Part shown: positions 42,013 through 51,089 of the stretch, piece after piece
How the letters are laid out: each line of letters starts with the position of its first letter
How positions within the stretch are numbered: the first letter of the stretch is position 1
NCBI RefSeq assembly: GCF_039523235.1
Contig: NZ_BAAAEX010000013.1
Direction: 5' to 3' (one strand)
DNA length: 64,000 nt
Source of the DNA: Castellaniella ginsengisoli
Lineage (GTDB): Bacteria; Pseudomonadota; Gammaproteobacteria; Burkholderiales; Burkholderiaceae_B
Translations under genes and position numbers: made by a program
Notes under the pieces: model-generated
What the model was told of the DNA's origin: nothing
Database searches by the model: none
What the model saw: only the letters and a program-made list of their open reading frames with translations

Positions 42013-42944
42013 CATATTGCGGCCGCTTCGCGTCGCAAGAGTTCGTGTTTGCGCGCCACGCCCCAGCGATAACCCGATAGGCCGCCGTCGCGCCGCACGA
42101 CGCGGTGGCAGGGGATGGCGACGGCCAGGGGATTGGTGGCGCAAGCCCGCGCCACGGCGCGGGCCGCCTTGGGTGCGCCGATGCGCGCGGCGATCTCGGC
42201 ATAGCTGGCGGTCTCGCCCGGCGGGATGCCGCGCAGCGCCTGCCAGACACGTTGCTGAAAGGCGGTGCCGCGCACATCCAGCGGCAAGTCCAGGCCGATG
42301 GCGGGCGCCTCGACGAAACCCACCACCCGCGCGACCAGCCGTTCGAAATCGGGGTCGCCGCCGATCAGATCGGCCCGCGGGAATTGATCTTGCAGATCCC
42401 TGACCAAGCGGTCCGGATCGTTGCCCAGCAGGATCGCGCACAGGCCGATCCTGCTTTGCGCGACCAGGATGGCGCCCAGCGTGCATTGCCCGACGGCAAA
42501 ACGAATTTCGGCGCCCGCGCCTCCGGCGCGATACTCCCGGGCGCGCATGCCGAGCACTTGCCCGGCGGTTTCGTAGTAGCGGCTGCTGGCGTTGAAACCC
42601 GCGCGGTAGATCGCGTCCGTGACGGATCCGGTGGCGGTGGCCAGCGCTTCGCGCAGGCGGCGCGCGCGAAAGGCGGCGGCATAGGCTTTCGGCGTCAACC
42701 CTGTTTCTGCTTTGAAAACGCGGTGAAAGTGGTAGGGGCTCATGCCGGCGTGCGCGGCCAGTGTCCCCAGCGCCGGCGGGGTGTCGGAAGCTTCGATGAG
42801 GCGGCAGGCCTGCGCCGTCACGGCGGCGTGGCGGGCTTGTGCCGCAGCGGCACGGGGCGCCCTGGCGCGTACGGACTGCCGATCCGCATCGCGGGCGCTT
42901 GAAGCGGTTTCAGGCGTGTCCGGGGCGGGAGGAAAGGCGTTCAT
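42012..42944 (-). CDS. ada: Ada-like AraC regulator/O6-methylguanine-DNA methyltransferase, lacking the N-terminal Ada zinc domain
   Basis: 310 residues from the ATG at 42944, which has an AGGA ribosome site. The AraC helix-turn-helix region (LGTLAAHAGMSPYHFHRVFK, then VTDAIYRAGFNASSRYYE) is followed by the methyltransferase domain with the acceptor motif AIPCHRVVRRDGGLSGY (Cys near 278). The first 60 residues are low-complexity and contain one Cys, so the four-Cys methylphosphotriester domain that activates E. coli Ada is absent. Next upstream is alkB. Confidence 0.92.
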   Translation of the reverse strand: MNAFPPAPDTPETASSARDADRQSVRARAPRAAAAQARHAAVTAQACRLIEASDTPPALGTLAAHAGMSPYHFHRVFKAETGLTPKAYAAAFRARRLREALATATGSVTDAIYRAGFNASSRYYETAGQVLGMRAREYRAGGAGAEIRFAVGQCTLGAILVAQSRIGLCAILLGNDPDRLVRDLQDQFPRADLIGGDPDFERLVARVVGFVEAPAIGLDLPLDVRGTAFQQRVWQALRGIPPGETASYAEIAARIGAPKAARAVARACATNPLAVAIPCHRVVRRDGGLSGYRWGVARKHELLRREAAAI

Positions 42945-43079
42945 GGCGTCGTCCTGAGGTGTTGCGATGCCTGTCAGCTTAGGCGGAATCGTCGTGGCCG
43001 GCACTCCGTTTCTTGCGATGAAAGAGGATCGGCATGCGGATGCATGCGCATTCGGAACCGAGGAGCATGCCGCGCGCCT

Positions 43080-43730
43080 TCAGCCCGCCTTGCGGAACGT
43101 GAGGTTGGTGCGCTGGCAGCCTTGCTGCGGGTGGGGTGGTCCGCTCAACGGCAGGATGCCATGGTAGCGCAGCCGGTCCTCTCCGCCCCAGACGGCGATG
43201 TCCCCATGGTGCAGCGGCACCCGGGCGGCCTTGTCGGTGCGCGCGTGGCCGCCGAACAGGAAAATGGCGCTCATGCCCAGCGATACGGAGACGATGGGCG
43301 CATTGAAATCGCGTTCATTCTTGTCCTGGTGCAGAGACATCCGGGCGCCGGGCAGGTAGCGGTTGATGAGGCAGGCGTCAGGCGTGTAGTGCTCGAATCC
43401 CGCCGCCCTGGCCGCCTCGCTTGCCAAGCGTAGAAATACTTCGGGCATGGGCGGCCAGGCCCTGCCGCTGCCAGGATCCACGGGGCTGTAGCGGTAGCCA
43501 TGCCGGTCGCTTGTCCAACCGAGCGCGCCGCAATTGCTCAAGGCGGCGGACATGGTGAAGCCGCCTGGCGTCTGCATGTGGCGGAAGGGCGAAACGGCTT
43601 CGATGCCGGCCAGGGCCGGCAGCAGTGCGTCGAGGTGGGGCAAGGCGAAGCCGCGCAACACCCAGGCCTGCGGCCCCAGGCGGGTACGCCGTCCGGGGTC
43701 GAGGTCGCCGAACAGGTCGAGGGTTGTCAT
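43080..43730 (-). CDS. alkB: AlkB-type DNA dealkylase
   Basis: 216 residues from ATG 43730 (MTTLDLFGDLDPG); a GTG two codons upstream is possible. Fe(II)/2-oxoglutarate dioxygenase with the HxD pair in MSLHQDKNERDF (about 130-140), the distal His in DRLRYHGILPL and the 2OG-binding Arg in RTNLTFR. Removes methyl groups from 1-methyladenine and 3-methylcytosine. Located 135 bases before ada in the same direction; the two form an alkylation-repair pair. Confidence 0.96.
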   Translation of the reverse strand: MTTLDLFGDLDPGRRTRLGPQAWVLRGFALPHLDALLPALAGIEAVSPFRHMQTPGGFTMSAALSNCGALGWTSDRHGYRYSPVDPGSGRAWPPMPEVFLRLASEAARAAGFEHYTPDACLINRYLPGARMSLHQDKNERDFNAPIVSVSLGMSAIFLFGGHARTDKAARVPLHHGDIAVWGGEDRLRYHGILPLSGPPHPQQGCQRTNLTFRKAG

Positions 43731-43823
43731 GCGCACATTCTGGCACGGGTTGCGCCGGCACGCAGCGGCGCCGTGGAGTGGCCCGGCCAGCGCCGCGCGG
43801 CGGCCCGCCGGATCGAAGGCGGC

Positions 43824-44150
43824 TCAGGCGGCCGAAGAGCCAGCCGGGGTATCGTCGGTGCGTTCGGCGGTGTCCGTGGTCTGCAGCCGGTTGCTTTCCG
43901 CGAAGTCGCAGGCGAATTTCCACGCCAAAGGCTCGAGCACGCGCAGGCGGTGGTCGATCATGACGCAGGGCAGGCCATCGAGTCTGCGCGGCATGGCGTA
44001 AGGAGAGTACGACAGGGGGTTGGCAAGGGAGCCGGTCGGCCTGAACTGGGACAGGACCCCCGCCAGGCGCTCGGCCCAGTCGCTGGGCCGAAACCGCTCG
44101 CCTTCCAGGGTCTTGCCATGGATGATCAAATGCTGGACAGGATCGCTCAT
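43824..44150 (-). CDS. DUF3579 family protein
   Basis: 108 residues from ATG 44150 (MSDPVQHLIIHGKTLEGERF). The pattern IIHGKTLEGERFRPSDWAERLAGVLSQF is the DUF3579 signature, common in betaproteobacteria. Function unknown; no cysteine clusters or membrane segments. A longer frame to 44309 is not used because its extension overlaps the argF upstream region and is atypical. Divergent from argF. Confidence 0.85.
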   Translation of the reverse strand: MSDPVQHLIIHGKTLEGERFRPSDWAERLAGVLSQFRPTGSLANPLSYSPYAMPRRLDGLPCVMIDHRLRVLEPLAWKFACDFAESNRLQTTDTAERTDDTPAGSSAA

Positions 44151-44340
44151 GTGGTGGTTCCAAAGCCGGGACGCGTCCTGATGAGCCGTGCGGTACGTTC
44201 GTGCAGCGGGCAGGGCAGTGTGCGGAATCAAGGACGGGTGACATCCCCCTCGCCGCGCATTGTATCCGATCAGGGGTGGCGAGGCGTTTTGCGCGCGTCC
44301 CGGGCGCACGGTAATATGGTTGTTTTACTCAGGGTTTGAC

Positions 44341-45279
44341 ATGTCTGCCGCCTATCCGACCGGGCCTTTGCGTCACTTTTTGCAACTGCGTGATTTTTCA
44401 GAGGACGAGATCCTCTATGTCATCGACCGGGCGCGCCTCATCAAGGACAAGTTCAAACGCTATCTGCCGCATCACACGCTGCACGACCGCAACCTGGCCA
44501 TGGTGTTTGAAAAAGCCAGTACCCGCACTCGGGTGTCGTTCGAGGCCGGCATGTATCAGTTGGGCGGTTCGGTCATCTACCTGACCACCGAAGGCTCCCA
44601 ACTGGGCCGCGCCGAACCCATCGAGGATACTGCGCGCGTGATCTCGCGCATGGTCGACCTGGTGATGATCCGTACGTTCGAGCAGACACGGATCGAGCGC
44701 TTCGCGGCCCATTCCCGGGTGCCGGTCATCAACGGCCTGACCAACGAATTCCATCCCTGCCAGATCCTGGCTGACATCCTGACCTTCATCGAACATCGCG
44801 GCCCGATCCGGGGCAAGACGGTCGCCTGGATCGGCGATGCCAATAATATGTCCTATACCTGGCTGCAGGCGGCCGATTTGCTGGGCTTTACCTTGCATGT
44901 CTCGGCGCCGGCCGGCTATCGCCTGGATCCCCTGCGCGTGGGCAGCCAGCCCGCCGCCGTCCTGCGCGAATTCGAAGACCCTCTGGAGGCCTGCAAGGGG
45001 GCGGACCTGGTCACGACGGACGTCTGGACCAGCATGGGCTACGAATCCGAAAACGAGGCCCGCCGCCTGGCCTTCGCCGACTGGTGCGTGGATGCCCGCA
45101 TGATGGCGGCGGCCAACACCGATGCCTTGTTCATGCATTGCCTGCCGGCCCACCGGGGCGAAGAAGTCACCGGCGAAGTCATCGACGGGGCGCAAAGCGT
45201 GGTCTGGGACGAAGCCGAGAACCGTTTGCATGTACAGAAGGCGCTGATGGAATTCCTCCTGCTAGGCCGGCTGGGATGA
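44341..45279 (+). CDS. argF: ornithine carbamoyltransferase
   Basis: 312 residues from ATG 44341 (MSAAYPTGPLRHFLQL). Carbamoyl-phosphate loop FEKASTRTRVSFE (about 57-69), MIRTFEQ, the NEFHPCQILADILT site and the ornithine-binding HCLPAHRGEEV motif are intact. Makes citrulline, the substrate of ArgG upstream. Confidence 0.97.
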   Translation: MSAAYPTGPLRHFLQLRDFSEDEILYVIDRARLIKDKFKRYLPHHTLHDRNLAMVFEKASTRTRVSFEAGMYQLGGSVIYLTTEGSQLGRAEPIEDTARVISRMVDLVMIRTFEQTRIERFAAHSRVPVINGLTNEFHPCQILADILTFIEHRGPIRGKTVAWIGDANNMSYTWLQAADLLGFTLHVSAPAGYRLDPLRVGSQPAAVLREFEDPLEACKGADLVTTDVWTSMGYESENEARRLAFADWCVDARMMAAANTDALFMHCLPAHRGEEVTGEVIDGAQSVVWDEAENRLHVQKALMEFLLLGRLG

Positions 45280-45280
45280 G

Positions 45281-45321
45281 CCAGGACACAGGGCAGTCCT
45301 AATGGACTGCCCTGTGCCTGG
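45281..45321 (+). terminator. long hairpin directly after argF
   Basis: An 18-bp stem with one bulged A (CCAGGACACAGGGCAGTCC and GGACTGCCCTGTGCCTGG) and a four-base loop, starting one base after the argF stop. There is no T tract, so it may act as an mRNA 3' stabiliser or pause hairpin rather than a classical terminator. Confidence 0.6.
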
Positions 45322-45383
45322 CGAATCCGAGCGGCATGCAGGCCGCGAGGTGGGGGAGGTGCGGCAGTCCCAAGATGAAGACA

Positions 45384-45417
45384 AAATAAAAAGGACGCCG
45401 AAGCGTCCTTTTTATTT
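45384..45417. terminator. bidirectional terminator between argF and rpsT
   Basis: Perfect 15-bp stem (AAATAAAAAGGACGC and its complement) with a CGAA loop and A/T-rich arms, so it should stop transcription from both sides. Confidence 0.9.
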
Positions 45418-45438
45418 ACGCAAGCCCCCGGGCCTGGA

Positions 45439-45702
45439 TCAGGCGAGGGCCTTGATCGCGGCCGACAGGCGGCTCTTGTGGCGGGCAGCCTTGTTCTTGT
45501 GGATGATTTGCTTGTCGGCGACGCGGTCGATGACAGCGGTGGCCTTGCGGAAGACTTCGTTGGCGGCGGTCTGGTCGCCCGCTTCGATGGCCTGGCGCAC
45601 GCGCTTGATGGCGGTGCGCAGCATCGAACGCATGCTGGCATTGTGTTTGTTGAGAGCGACAGCCTGGCGGGCGCGCTTGCGGGCTTGAGCGGAATTGGCC
45701 AT
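45439..45702 (-). CDS. rpsT: 30S ribosomal protein S20
   Basis: 87 residues, starting MANSAQARKRARQAVALNKH and basic throughout, with SMRSMLRTAIKRVRQAIE in the first helix and AARHKSRLSAAIKAL at the end, which are S20 hallmarks. Single-gene unit, convergent with argF. Confidence 0.98.
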   Translation of the reverse strand: MANSAQARKRARQAVALNKHNASMRSMLRTAIKRVRQAIEAGDQTAANEVFRKATAVIDRVADKQIIHKNKAARHKSRLSAAIKALA

Positions 45703-45747
45703 AAAAGTATTTGTATGCGGGGTTGCGTCAAAGACAGCGATTCTAGC

Positions 45748-47304
45748 CTATGCGTGACGGCGTGTAAAGTCTTTCGGGCGAAAACCGAATAAAAACAAGG
45801 CGCTGAAATATGCCAGAACGGCTGCGGTCAGCACGGCGGCCAGCCAGGCGGCGCGCAGGCCTGGATGGGCGCCGAGGGCGATCCAGTCCAGGTGATGGCT
45901 GGCTGCAGACAGTACGGCGGCCAGGGCGGCCAGGGCCGGCAGCAGGCGCAGGCAGAATCGGGGCCAGCCGGGACGGGGCGTATACAGCCCCCGGCGGCGC
46001 AGCAGGGTGACCAGGGTCAGCGCGTTGACGCTGGCGCCCAGGCCGATGGACAGGGCCAGCCCGGCATGGGCCAGCCAGGGCACCAGGACCAGATTCATCA
46101 ATTGGGTGAACATCAGCACCGCGATGGCGATGCGCACGGGGGTGCGAATGTCCTGCTTGGCGTAGAAGCCGGGCGCCAGGATCTTGATGGCCAGCAGGCC
46201 GAGCAGGCCGACGGCGTAGGCCATCACCGCCAGCCGTGTCTGCGCCACGTCGGCGGGAGAAAAGGCGCCGTAGTTGAACAGGACGGCAACCAGCCCGTCG
46301 GACAACAGGGCCATGCCCAGCGCCGCCGGCAGGCCCAGCAACAGCACCAGGCGCAGCCCCCAGTCCAGCAGGGCGTTGTAGGCGGAGTGATCCTGGCGGG
46401 CGTGGGCGGCCGACAGGCTGGGCAGCAGCACTGTGCCCAGGGCCACGCCCAGCAGTGCGGTGGGAAACTCCATCAGCCGGTCGGCAAAGGACAGCCAGGT
46501 GACGCTGCCCGGCGCAAGCCAGGTGGCAATGTTGGTGTTGATGAGCAGGGACAACTGGGCGACCGACACCCCCAGTGTGGCGGGCAGCATCTGCCGCAGG
46601 ATGCGCCGCACCATCGGATCCCGCCATGCGGCCCGAAGACCTTGCCCCCAGCGCGGCAGCAGGCCCAGGCGGCCCAGGGCGATCCATTGCACGGCCAGTT
46701 GCAGGAGGCCGCCGATCATGACGCCCACCGCCAGGGCGTGGATGGGCTCGGCCATGCGGTCCGACAGCAGCAGGCTGGCGCCGATCATGGACAGATTCAG
46801 CAAGACCGGTGTGAAAGCAGGCACCGTGAAACGGCTGAAGGTGTTGAGCACGCCCGAGGCGAACGCCACCAGCGACATGCAGATGATGTAGGGAAACATG
46901 ATCCGCGTCATCCACACGGCTTCGCCGAATTCGTGAGCGCGGGCGGCATGGCGCATGCCGCTGGCCATGGCGGTGACGACCCAGGCGGCCCCCAGCATGC
47001 CGGCGAGCGTCACGCCGCACAGGACGGCGAACAGGAGCAGTGCCACCCGGTCCAGCAGCCGGCGCAGGGTTTCATGGTCGCCGCGTTGGCGGACTTCGCC
47101 CAGAATGGGAACGAAAGCCTGGGAAAAAGCGCCTTCGGCAAACAGTCGGCGCAGCAGATTGGGGATGCGGAAAGCGACCCAGAACGCGTCCGTCAGCGGC
47201 CCGGCGCCATAGACCGACGCGATGAGCACGTCGCGCAGCATGCCGGTGACGCGGGAAAACAGGGTCAGGCCGCTGATGGTGGCGGCCGAACGCAGCAGAC
47301 TCAT
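45748..47304 (-). CDS. murJ: lipid II flippase MurJ
   Basis: 518 residues with about fourteen membrane helices. The start (ATISGLTLFSRVTGMLRD) and RIPNLLRRLFAEGAFSQAFVP are conserved MurJ features. It moves lipid II across the inner membrane for peptidoglycan synthesis. Lies upstream of rpsT on the same strand. Confidence 0.96.
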   Translation of the reverse strand: MSLLRSAATISGLTLFSRVTGMLRDVLIASVYGAGPLTDAFWVAFRIPNLLRRLFAEGAFSQAFVPILGEVRQRGDHETLRRLLDRVALLLFAVLCGVTLAGMLGAAWVVTAMASGMRHAARAHEFGEAVWMTRIMFPYIICMSLVAFASGVLNTFSRFTVPAFTPVLLNLSMIGASLLLSDRMAEPIHALAVGVMIGGLLQLAVQWIALGRLGLLPRWGQGLRAAWRDPMVRRILRQMLPATLGVSVAQLSLLINTNIATWLAPGSVTWLSFADRLMEFPTALLGVALGTVLLPSLSAAHARQDHSAYNALLDWGLRLVLLLGLPAALGMALLSDGLVAVLFNYGAFSPADVAQTRLAVMAYAVGLLGLLAIKILAPGFYAKQDIRTPVRIAIAVLMFTQLMNLVLVPWLAHAGLALSIGLGASVNALTLVTLLRRRGLYTPRPGWPRFCLRLLPALAALAAVLSAASHHLDWIALGAHPGLRAAWLAAVLTAAVLAYFSALFLFGFRPKDFTRRHA

Positions 47305-47356
47305 GCGGTTGAGAGGCCGTTCCTGGGGGGGAAGTATGCAGGCCGCAAGGCGGGAA

Positions 47357-48115
47357 TCATTTCGGCGCCATGCGGATGGCGCCGTCCAGCCGGATCGTTT
47401 CGCCGTTGAGCATGTCGTTCTCGAAGATCGAGAGGACCAGCCGGGCGTAATCCTCGGGTCGGCCCAAGCGTGAAGGGAAGGGCACGCTGGCGGCCAGCGC
47501 GTCCTGGACTTCCTGGGGCATGCCGAACAGCATGGGCGTGCCGAAGATGCCCGGAGCGATGGTCATGCAGCGGATGCCCAGGCGCGACAGGTCGCGCGCG
47601 ATCGCCAGCGTCATGCCCACGATCCCGGCCTTGGACGCGGCGTAGGCGGACTGGCCGATCTGGCCGTCGTAAGCGGCGACCGAGGCGGTGTTGATGAGCA
47701 CGCCGCGCTCGCCGGTCGCCTGCGGTTCGTTGGCCGACATGGCTTGGGCGGCCAGCCGGGCCATGTTGAAGGAGCCCACCAGATTGATGTCGATCACGCG
47801 GCGGAAAAGGGCCAATTCGTGCGGGCCGGACTTGCCGACGATGCGCGCTGCCGGCGCGATGCCGGCGCAGTTGACCAGGCCCCGCAGCGTGCCTTGCGCG
47901 ACAGCGGCATCGACGGCTGCCTGGGCGTCGGCCTCGGAGGTGACGTCGCAGTGGACGTAGGTCTGGCCGAGCTCGGCGGCCAGGGACTGTCCGGCTTCGT
48001 CCTGGACATCGGCCAGGACCACCCGCGCGCCCTGGGCGGCCAGGGCGCGGGCCGTGCCCGCCCCCAGGCCCGAGGCGCCGCCGGTGATGAGGATGACTTG
48101 CTTGTGGATATCCAT
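47357..48115 (-). CDS. SDR, 3-hydroxyacyl-CoA dehydrogenase type-2-like
   Basis: 252 residues. TGGASGLG (about 11-18), NCAG, the catalytic Ser in NTASVAAYDGQ and YAASK are present. The pattern after the catalytic site (GIRCMTIAPGIFGTPML ... FPSRLGRPEDYARLV) is that of the HSD17B10/type-2 3-hydroxyacyl-CoA dehydrogenases, which use NAD (Asp in LADVQD). Probable role in fatty or branched-chain acyl-CoA degradation. Follows adk by 24 bases. Confidence 0.9.
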   Translation of the reverse strand: MDIHKQVILITGGASGLGAGTARALAAQGARVVLADVQDEAGQSLAAELGQTYVHCDVTSEADAQAAVDAAVAQGTLRGLVNCAGIAPAARIVGKSGPHELALFRRVIDINLVGSFNMARLAAQAMSANEPQATGERGVLINTASVAAYDGQIGQSAYAASKAGIVGMTLAIARDLSRLGIRCMTIAPGIFGTPMLFGMPQEVQDALAASVPFPSRLGRPEDYARLVLSIFENDMLNGETIRLDGAIRMAPK

Positions 48116-48139
48116 GATGGGGCGGTGTCTGGTGGGGGG

Positions 48140-48808
48140 TCAGGCGGCGTGGTGCGCGCGCAGGATGCCTAGAATCCGATCGCGGATTTCGTCGACCGAG
48201 CCCACGCCCGAAATCTGGGCGTAGCGTGGCGCCTCGATGTCGCCGGTGGCGGCCCAGCCGGAGTAGTAGTCCACCAGCGGGCGGGTCTGATCGCGATAGA
48301 CCGACAGGCGGTGCCGGACGGTTTCCTCGCGGTCGTCGTCGCGCAGGATCAGGGGTTCGCCGGTCTCGTCGTCGAGGCCCTCGCGCCTGGGCGGATTGAA
48401 CTTGACGTGATAGGTGCGGCCGCTGGCCACGTGCACGCGCCGGCCGCTCATGCGCTCGATGATGTGCTCCTCGGGCACCGCGATCTCGATCACGTAGTCC
48501 AGCGGCACGTGGGCGTGTTTCAGGGCATCGGCCTGGGGAATGGTGCGCGGGAAGCCGTCGAACAGATAGCCTGCCTTGCAATCGGGTTGCTGGAGGCGGT
48601 CTTGCACCAGCCCGATGATGATGTCGTCGGAGACCAGGCCGCCGCTGTCCATGATTTTCTTGGCTTCCAGGCCAAGCGGAGTCTGTGCCTTGACCGCCGC
48701 GCGCAGCATGTCGCCGGTCGAGATCTGCGGGATGCCGAACGCTTCGGTGATGTAGGCCGCCTGGGTGCCTTTTCCTGCCCCCGGGGGGCCGAGCAGAATC
48801 AAACGCAT
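48140..48808 (-). CDS. adk: adenylate kinase
   Basis: 222 residues. P-loop LGPPGAGKGTQ at 5-15, FDGFPRT near 84, and a long-form LID (GRRVHVASGRTYHVKFNPP ... DDREETVRHRL) without the four-Cys zinc site. Interconverts AMP, ADP and ATP. Part of the exbB-exbD-lpxK-trm112-kdsB-adk run. Confidence 0.98.
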   Translation of the reverse strand: MRLILLGPPGAGKGTQAAYITEAFGIPQISTGDMLRAAVKAQTPLGLEAKKIMDSGGLVSDDIIIGLVQDRLQQPDCKAGYLFDGFPRTIPQADALKHAHVPLDYVIEIAVPEEHIIERMSGRRVHVASGRTYHVKFNPPRREGLDDETGEPLILRDDDREETVRHRLSVYRDQTRPLVDYYSGWAATGDIEAPRYAQISGVGSVDEIRDRILGILRAHHAA

Positions 48809-48879
48809 GATGTCCTCCGATCAATCACTATTTTTGAAATTTTTCCGATTATGCCGCAATGCAGCAAGTCCTGCAGGGG

Positions 48880-49662
48880 TCAGGCCGGGACAGGGGGCGG
48901 GCTGTCTCCGTCGAACAAGGTGCGCACCCGGGCCAGATCTTCAGGCGTGTCCACCCCGCGCGCCGGGACGGCTTCGGTGACGTGGACCAGGATGGGAAAG
49001 CCCTGCTCCAGGGCGCGTAGCTGTTCCAGGGATTCCACCCGTTCGAGCCGGCCGGGCGGCAGTTCGGGGAATTGCCGCAGAAAGCCGGCGCGGTAGGCGT
49101 ACAGGCCGATATGAAGCCAGGCGGGCAGGCCGGGAGCCAGGCGCCGGCCGCCGTCGGCCAGGGCGTCGCGGGCCCAGGGAATCGGGGCGCGGGAAAAATA
49201 CAGGGCGCGATGGTTGGCGCCGAGCACGACCTTGACGGCGTTCGGATCGAACAGCGTATCGACGTCGCGGATGGGGGCCGCGCAGGTGGCGATGGCGGCA
49301 TCGGGATGTTGCGCCAGCAGCACCGCCACGGCGTCGATCAGGCCAGGGTCGATCAGCGGCTCGTCGCCCTGGACGTTGACCACGACGGCGTCGTCTTCCA
49401 GCGCCAGCATCGCGGCGACCTCGGCCAGGCGGTCGGTGCCGGTGGGGTGGTCTGGACGCGTCATCAGGACTTCGATGCCGTGCCCGGCCGCGACGCGGGC
49501 GATATCCGCATGGTCGGTGGCGATCAGAACCCGGTCGGCCGCCGAGCGGGCGGCTTGCCGCGCGGTGCGCACCACCATCGGCAAACCGCCCAGGTCGAGC
49601 AGCGGCTTGCCCGGGAGGCGGGTGGATGCGGCGCGCGCCGGGATGACGACGGTGAAGCTCAT
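48880..49662 (-). CDS. kdsB: 3-deoxy-manno-octulosonate cytidylyltransferase
   Basis: 260 residues. Nucleotidyltransferase motif VVIPARAASTRLPGKPLLDL at the start, TDHADI and VVNVQGDEPLIDP in the middle, and the C-terminal ARGVDTPEDLARV. Activates KDO as CMP-KDO for lipid A addition; lpxK of the same pathway is upstream. Confidence 0.97.
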   Translation of the reverse strand: MSFTVVIPARAASTRLPGKPLLDLGGLPMVVRTARQAARSAADRVLIATDHADIARVAAGHGIEVLMTRPDHPTGTDRLAEVAAMLALEDDAVVVNVQGDEPLIDPGLIDAVAVLLAQHPDAAIATCAAPIRDVDTLFDPNAVKVVLGANHRALYFSRAPIPWARDALADGGRRLAPGLPAWLHIGLYAYRAGFLRQFPELPPGRLERVESLEQLRALEQGFPILVHVTEAVPARGVDTPEDLARVRTLFDGDSPPPVPA

Positions 49663-49680
49663 GTGGGGCGGCCCGGCGAG

Positions 49681-49866
49681 TTACGCCGCAGGCGTGGATG
49701 CCGCGTCCAGCGGGCGGGCCTCGGCGGACAGCATGATGGGCACGCCGTCGCGGATAGGATAAGCCAGGCGGTCGGCGGAGCAGACCAGTTCCTGGCGTTC
49801 GCGGTCATGGCGCAGCGCGCTCTTGCACACGGGGCAGACGAGGATCTGCAGCAGGCGGGTTTCCAT
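49681..49866 (-). CDS. Trm112-like/YcaR family protein
   Basis: 61 residues, METRLLQILVCPVCKSALRH with a single CPVC motif and a later C in ELVCSADRLAYPIRDGVP. This is the short YcaR form found between lpxK and kdsB in many proteobacteria. No catalytic domain; role unclear. Confidence 0.92.
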   Translation of the reverse strand: METRLLQILVCPVCKSALRHDRERQELVCSADRLAYPIRDGVPIMLSAEARPLDAASTPAA

Positions 49867-49942
49867 AGGGCGGGCGTGGATTCGGGAGGGGGATTAAACG
49901 TAGAGTGTAATGCCTGTTGCCGCGCTTGTGCGGCTGGGCGGT

Positions 49943-51052
49943 TCATGCCGGTTGATTGCGCCGGTTTCCCGGCGCCGGCGGGTGGCCGGGAGGCGGAGGG
50001 GCCGTGCGGCCGGATGCGGCGGCGCGCAACGCCCGGTCGAGGTCATCCAGCCAGCCGGGTTTGGAGAACACCGGGGTCGCCCGCACGACCCACAGCCGGG
50101 GGTCGTGGGGCCGGACGCATTTCACGGCGTCCTTGGGCGTGATCAGTACCGGCCCCGGCGGCAGGGCTCGAAGGGCGTCGGCCGGGATGGCCTGATGGTC
50201 GGGGATGCGCAGGGTTTGCGACAGGACGACGCCCGTCGCGCGCAGCATGGCGAAGAAACGTTCGGGACGGCCGATGCCGGCCGCCGCGCTGCAGGATGCC
50301 GCGCCTTGTTCGGCCCGCCAGTCGGCCCAAGGCAAGGTGCGTCCGCTGGCCAGATGCGTGGCGCTTTCAGGTTGCAGGCGCATGACGATCATCCGCCGCG
50401 CGTCCGGCGCGCAGCCTGGCGGGGGCGTAGGGCTTGTTTCGCCGTGCGCCAGGTGCGTCAGCAGCCAGTCGGCCTGCGCCAGGCGTGCGGGCGGTTCGCG
50501 CAGGGGGCCCGCCGGCAGCAGCCGGCCGTTGCCGACGCCGCGTCCGTCCTGGACGATGATTTCCAGATCACGGGCCAGGGCGGTGTGCTGCAGGCCGTCG
50601 TCGGCGATCAGCACGTCCACCTCCGGATGGCTCGCCAGCAGGGCCGCCGCCGCCAGGGCGCGCCGGGGGTGCACGGCGAGCGGTGCGCCGGTTGCGGCAT
50701 GGATCAGTGCGGGTTCGTCGCCCAGGCGCGAGGCATCGCCGCCGCCGTCGCTCAGGCGCGCTTGCGGCCCGATGGCGACGCCGTAGCCTCGGCTGACGAT
50801 GCCGGGGCGCCAGCCGCGGGCCTTGAGCGCCTGGCAAATGGCGATCGTCACGGGGGTCTTGCCGGTGCCGCCGACCAGGATGTTGCCGATGATCACGACC
50901 GGCACAGGAGCCTTCCAGGCGCCGCGGGCCTGGGCGCGCAGGCGCCGCGCCGACAGCCTGCCGTAGAGCCAGGACAGGGGCAGCAACAGCGTGCTGAGGC
51001 CCCCGCGCCCGCTCCAGGCCGCCAGCATGCAGTCTTCCAGCCGGCGGTTCAC
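49943..51052 (-). CDS. lpxK: tetraacyldisaccharide 4'-kinase LpxK
   Basis: 369 residues. An N-terminal amphipathic/membrane-associated helix, P-loop IGNILVGGTGKTPVTIAIC (about 53-70) and the RGYGV motif plus DDGLQHTALARDLEI (Asp-Asp near 165) identify LpxK, which phosphorylates the lipid A precursor on the inner membrane. In the exbD-lpxK-kdsB run; the C terminus is Pro/Arg-rich. Confidence 0.96.
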   Translation of the reverse strand: MNRRLEDCMLAAWSGRGGLSTLLLPLSWLYGRLSARRLRAQARGAWKAPVPVVIIGNILVGGTGKTPVTIAICQALKARGWRPGIVSRGYGVAIGPQARLSDGGGDASRLGDEPALIHAATGAPLAVHPRRALAAAALLASHPEVDVLIADDGLQHTALARDLEIIVQDGRGVGNGRLLPAGPLREPPARLAQADWLLTHLAHGETSPTPPPGCAPDARRMIVMRLQPESATHLASGRTLPWADWRAEQGAASCSAAAGIGRPERFFAMLRATGVVLSQTLRIPDHQAIPADALRALPPGPVLITPKDAVKCVRPHDPRLWVVRATPVFSKPGWLDDLDRALRAAASGRTAPPPPGHPPAPGNRRNQPA

Positions 51053-51089
51053 GAGACTCTCTCCGGGCGGTGCGCCTGGGTGCGTGCGC

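Noticed and set aside
40435..42486. 683-residue open frame on the minus strand
   Set aside because: Covers argG in reverse and runs through both gene boundaries; no family pattern.
49681..49866. Degenerate Trm112 that has lost Cys residues
   Set aside because: The short form with one CPVC motif is normal for YcaR-type proteins beside kdsB.
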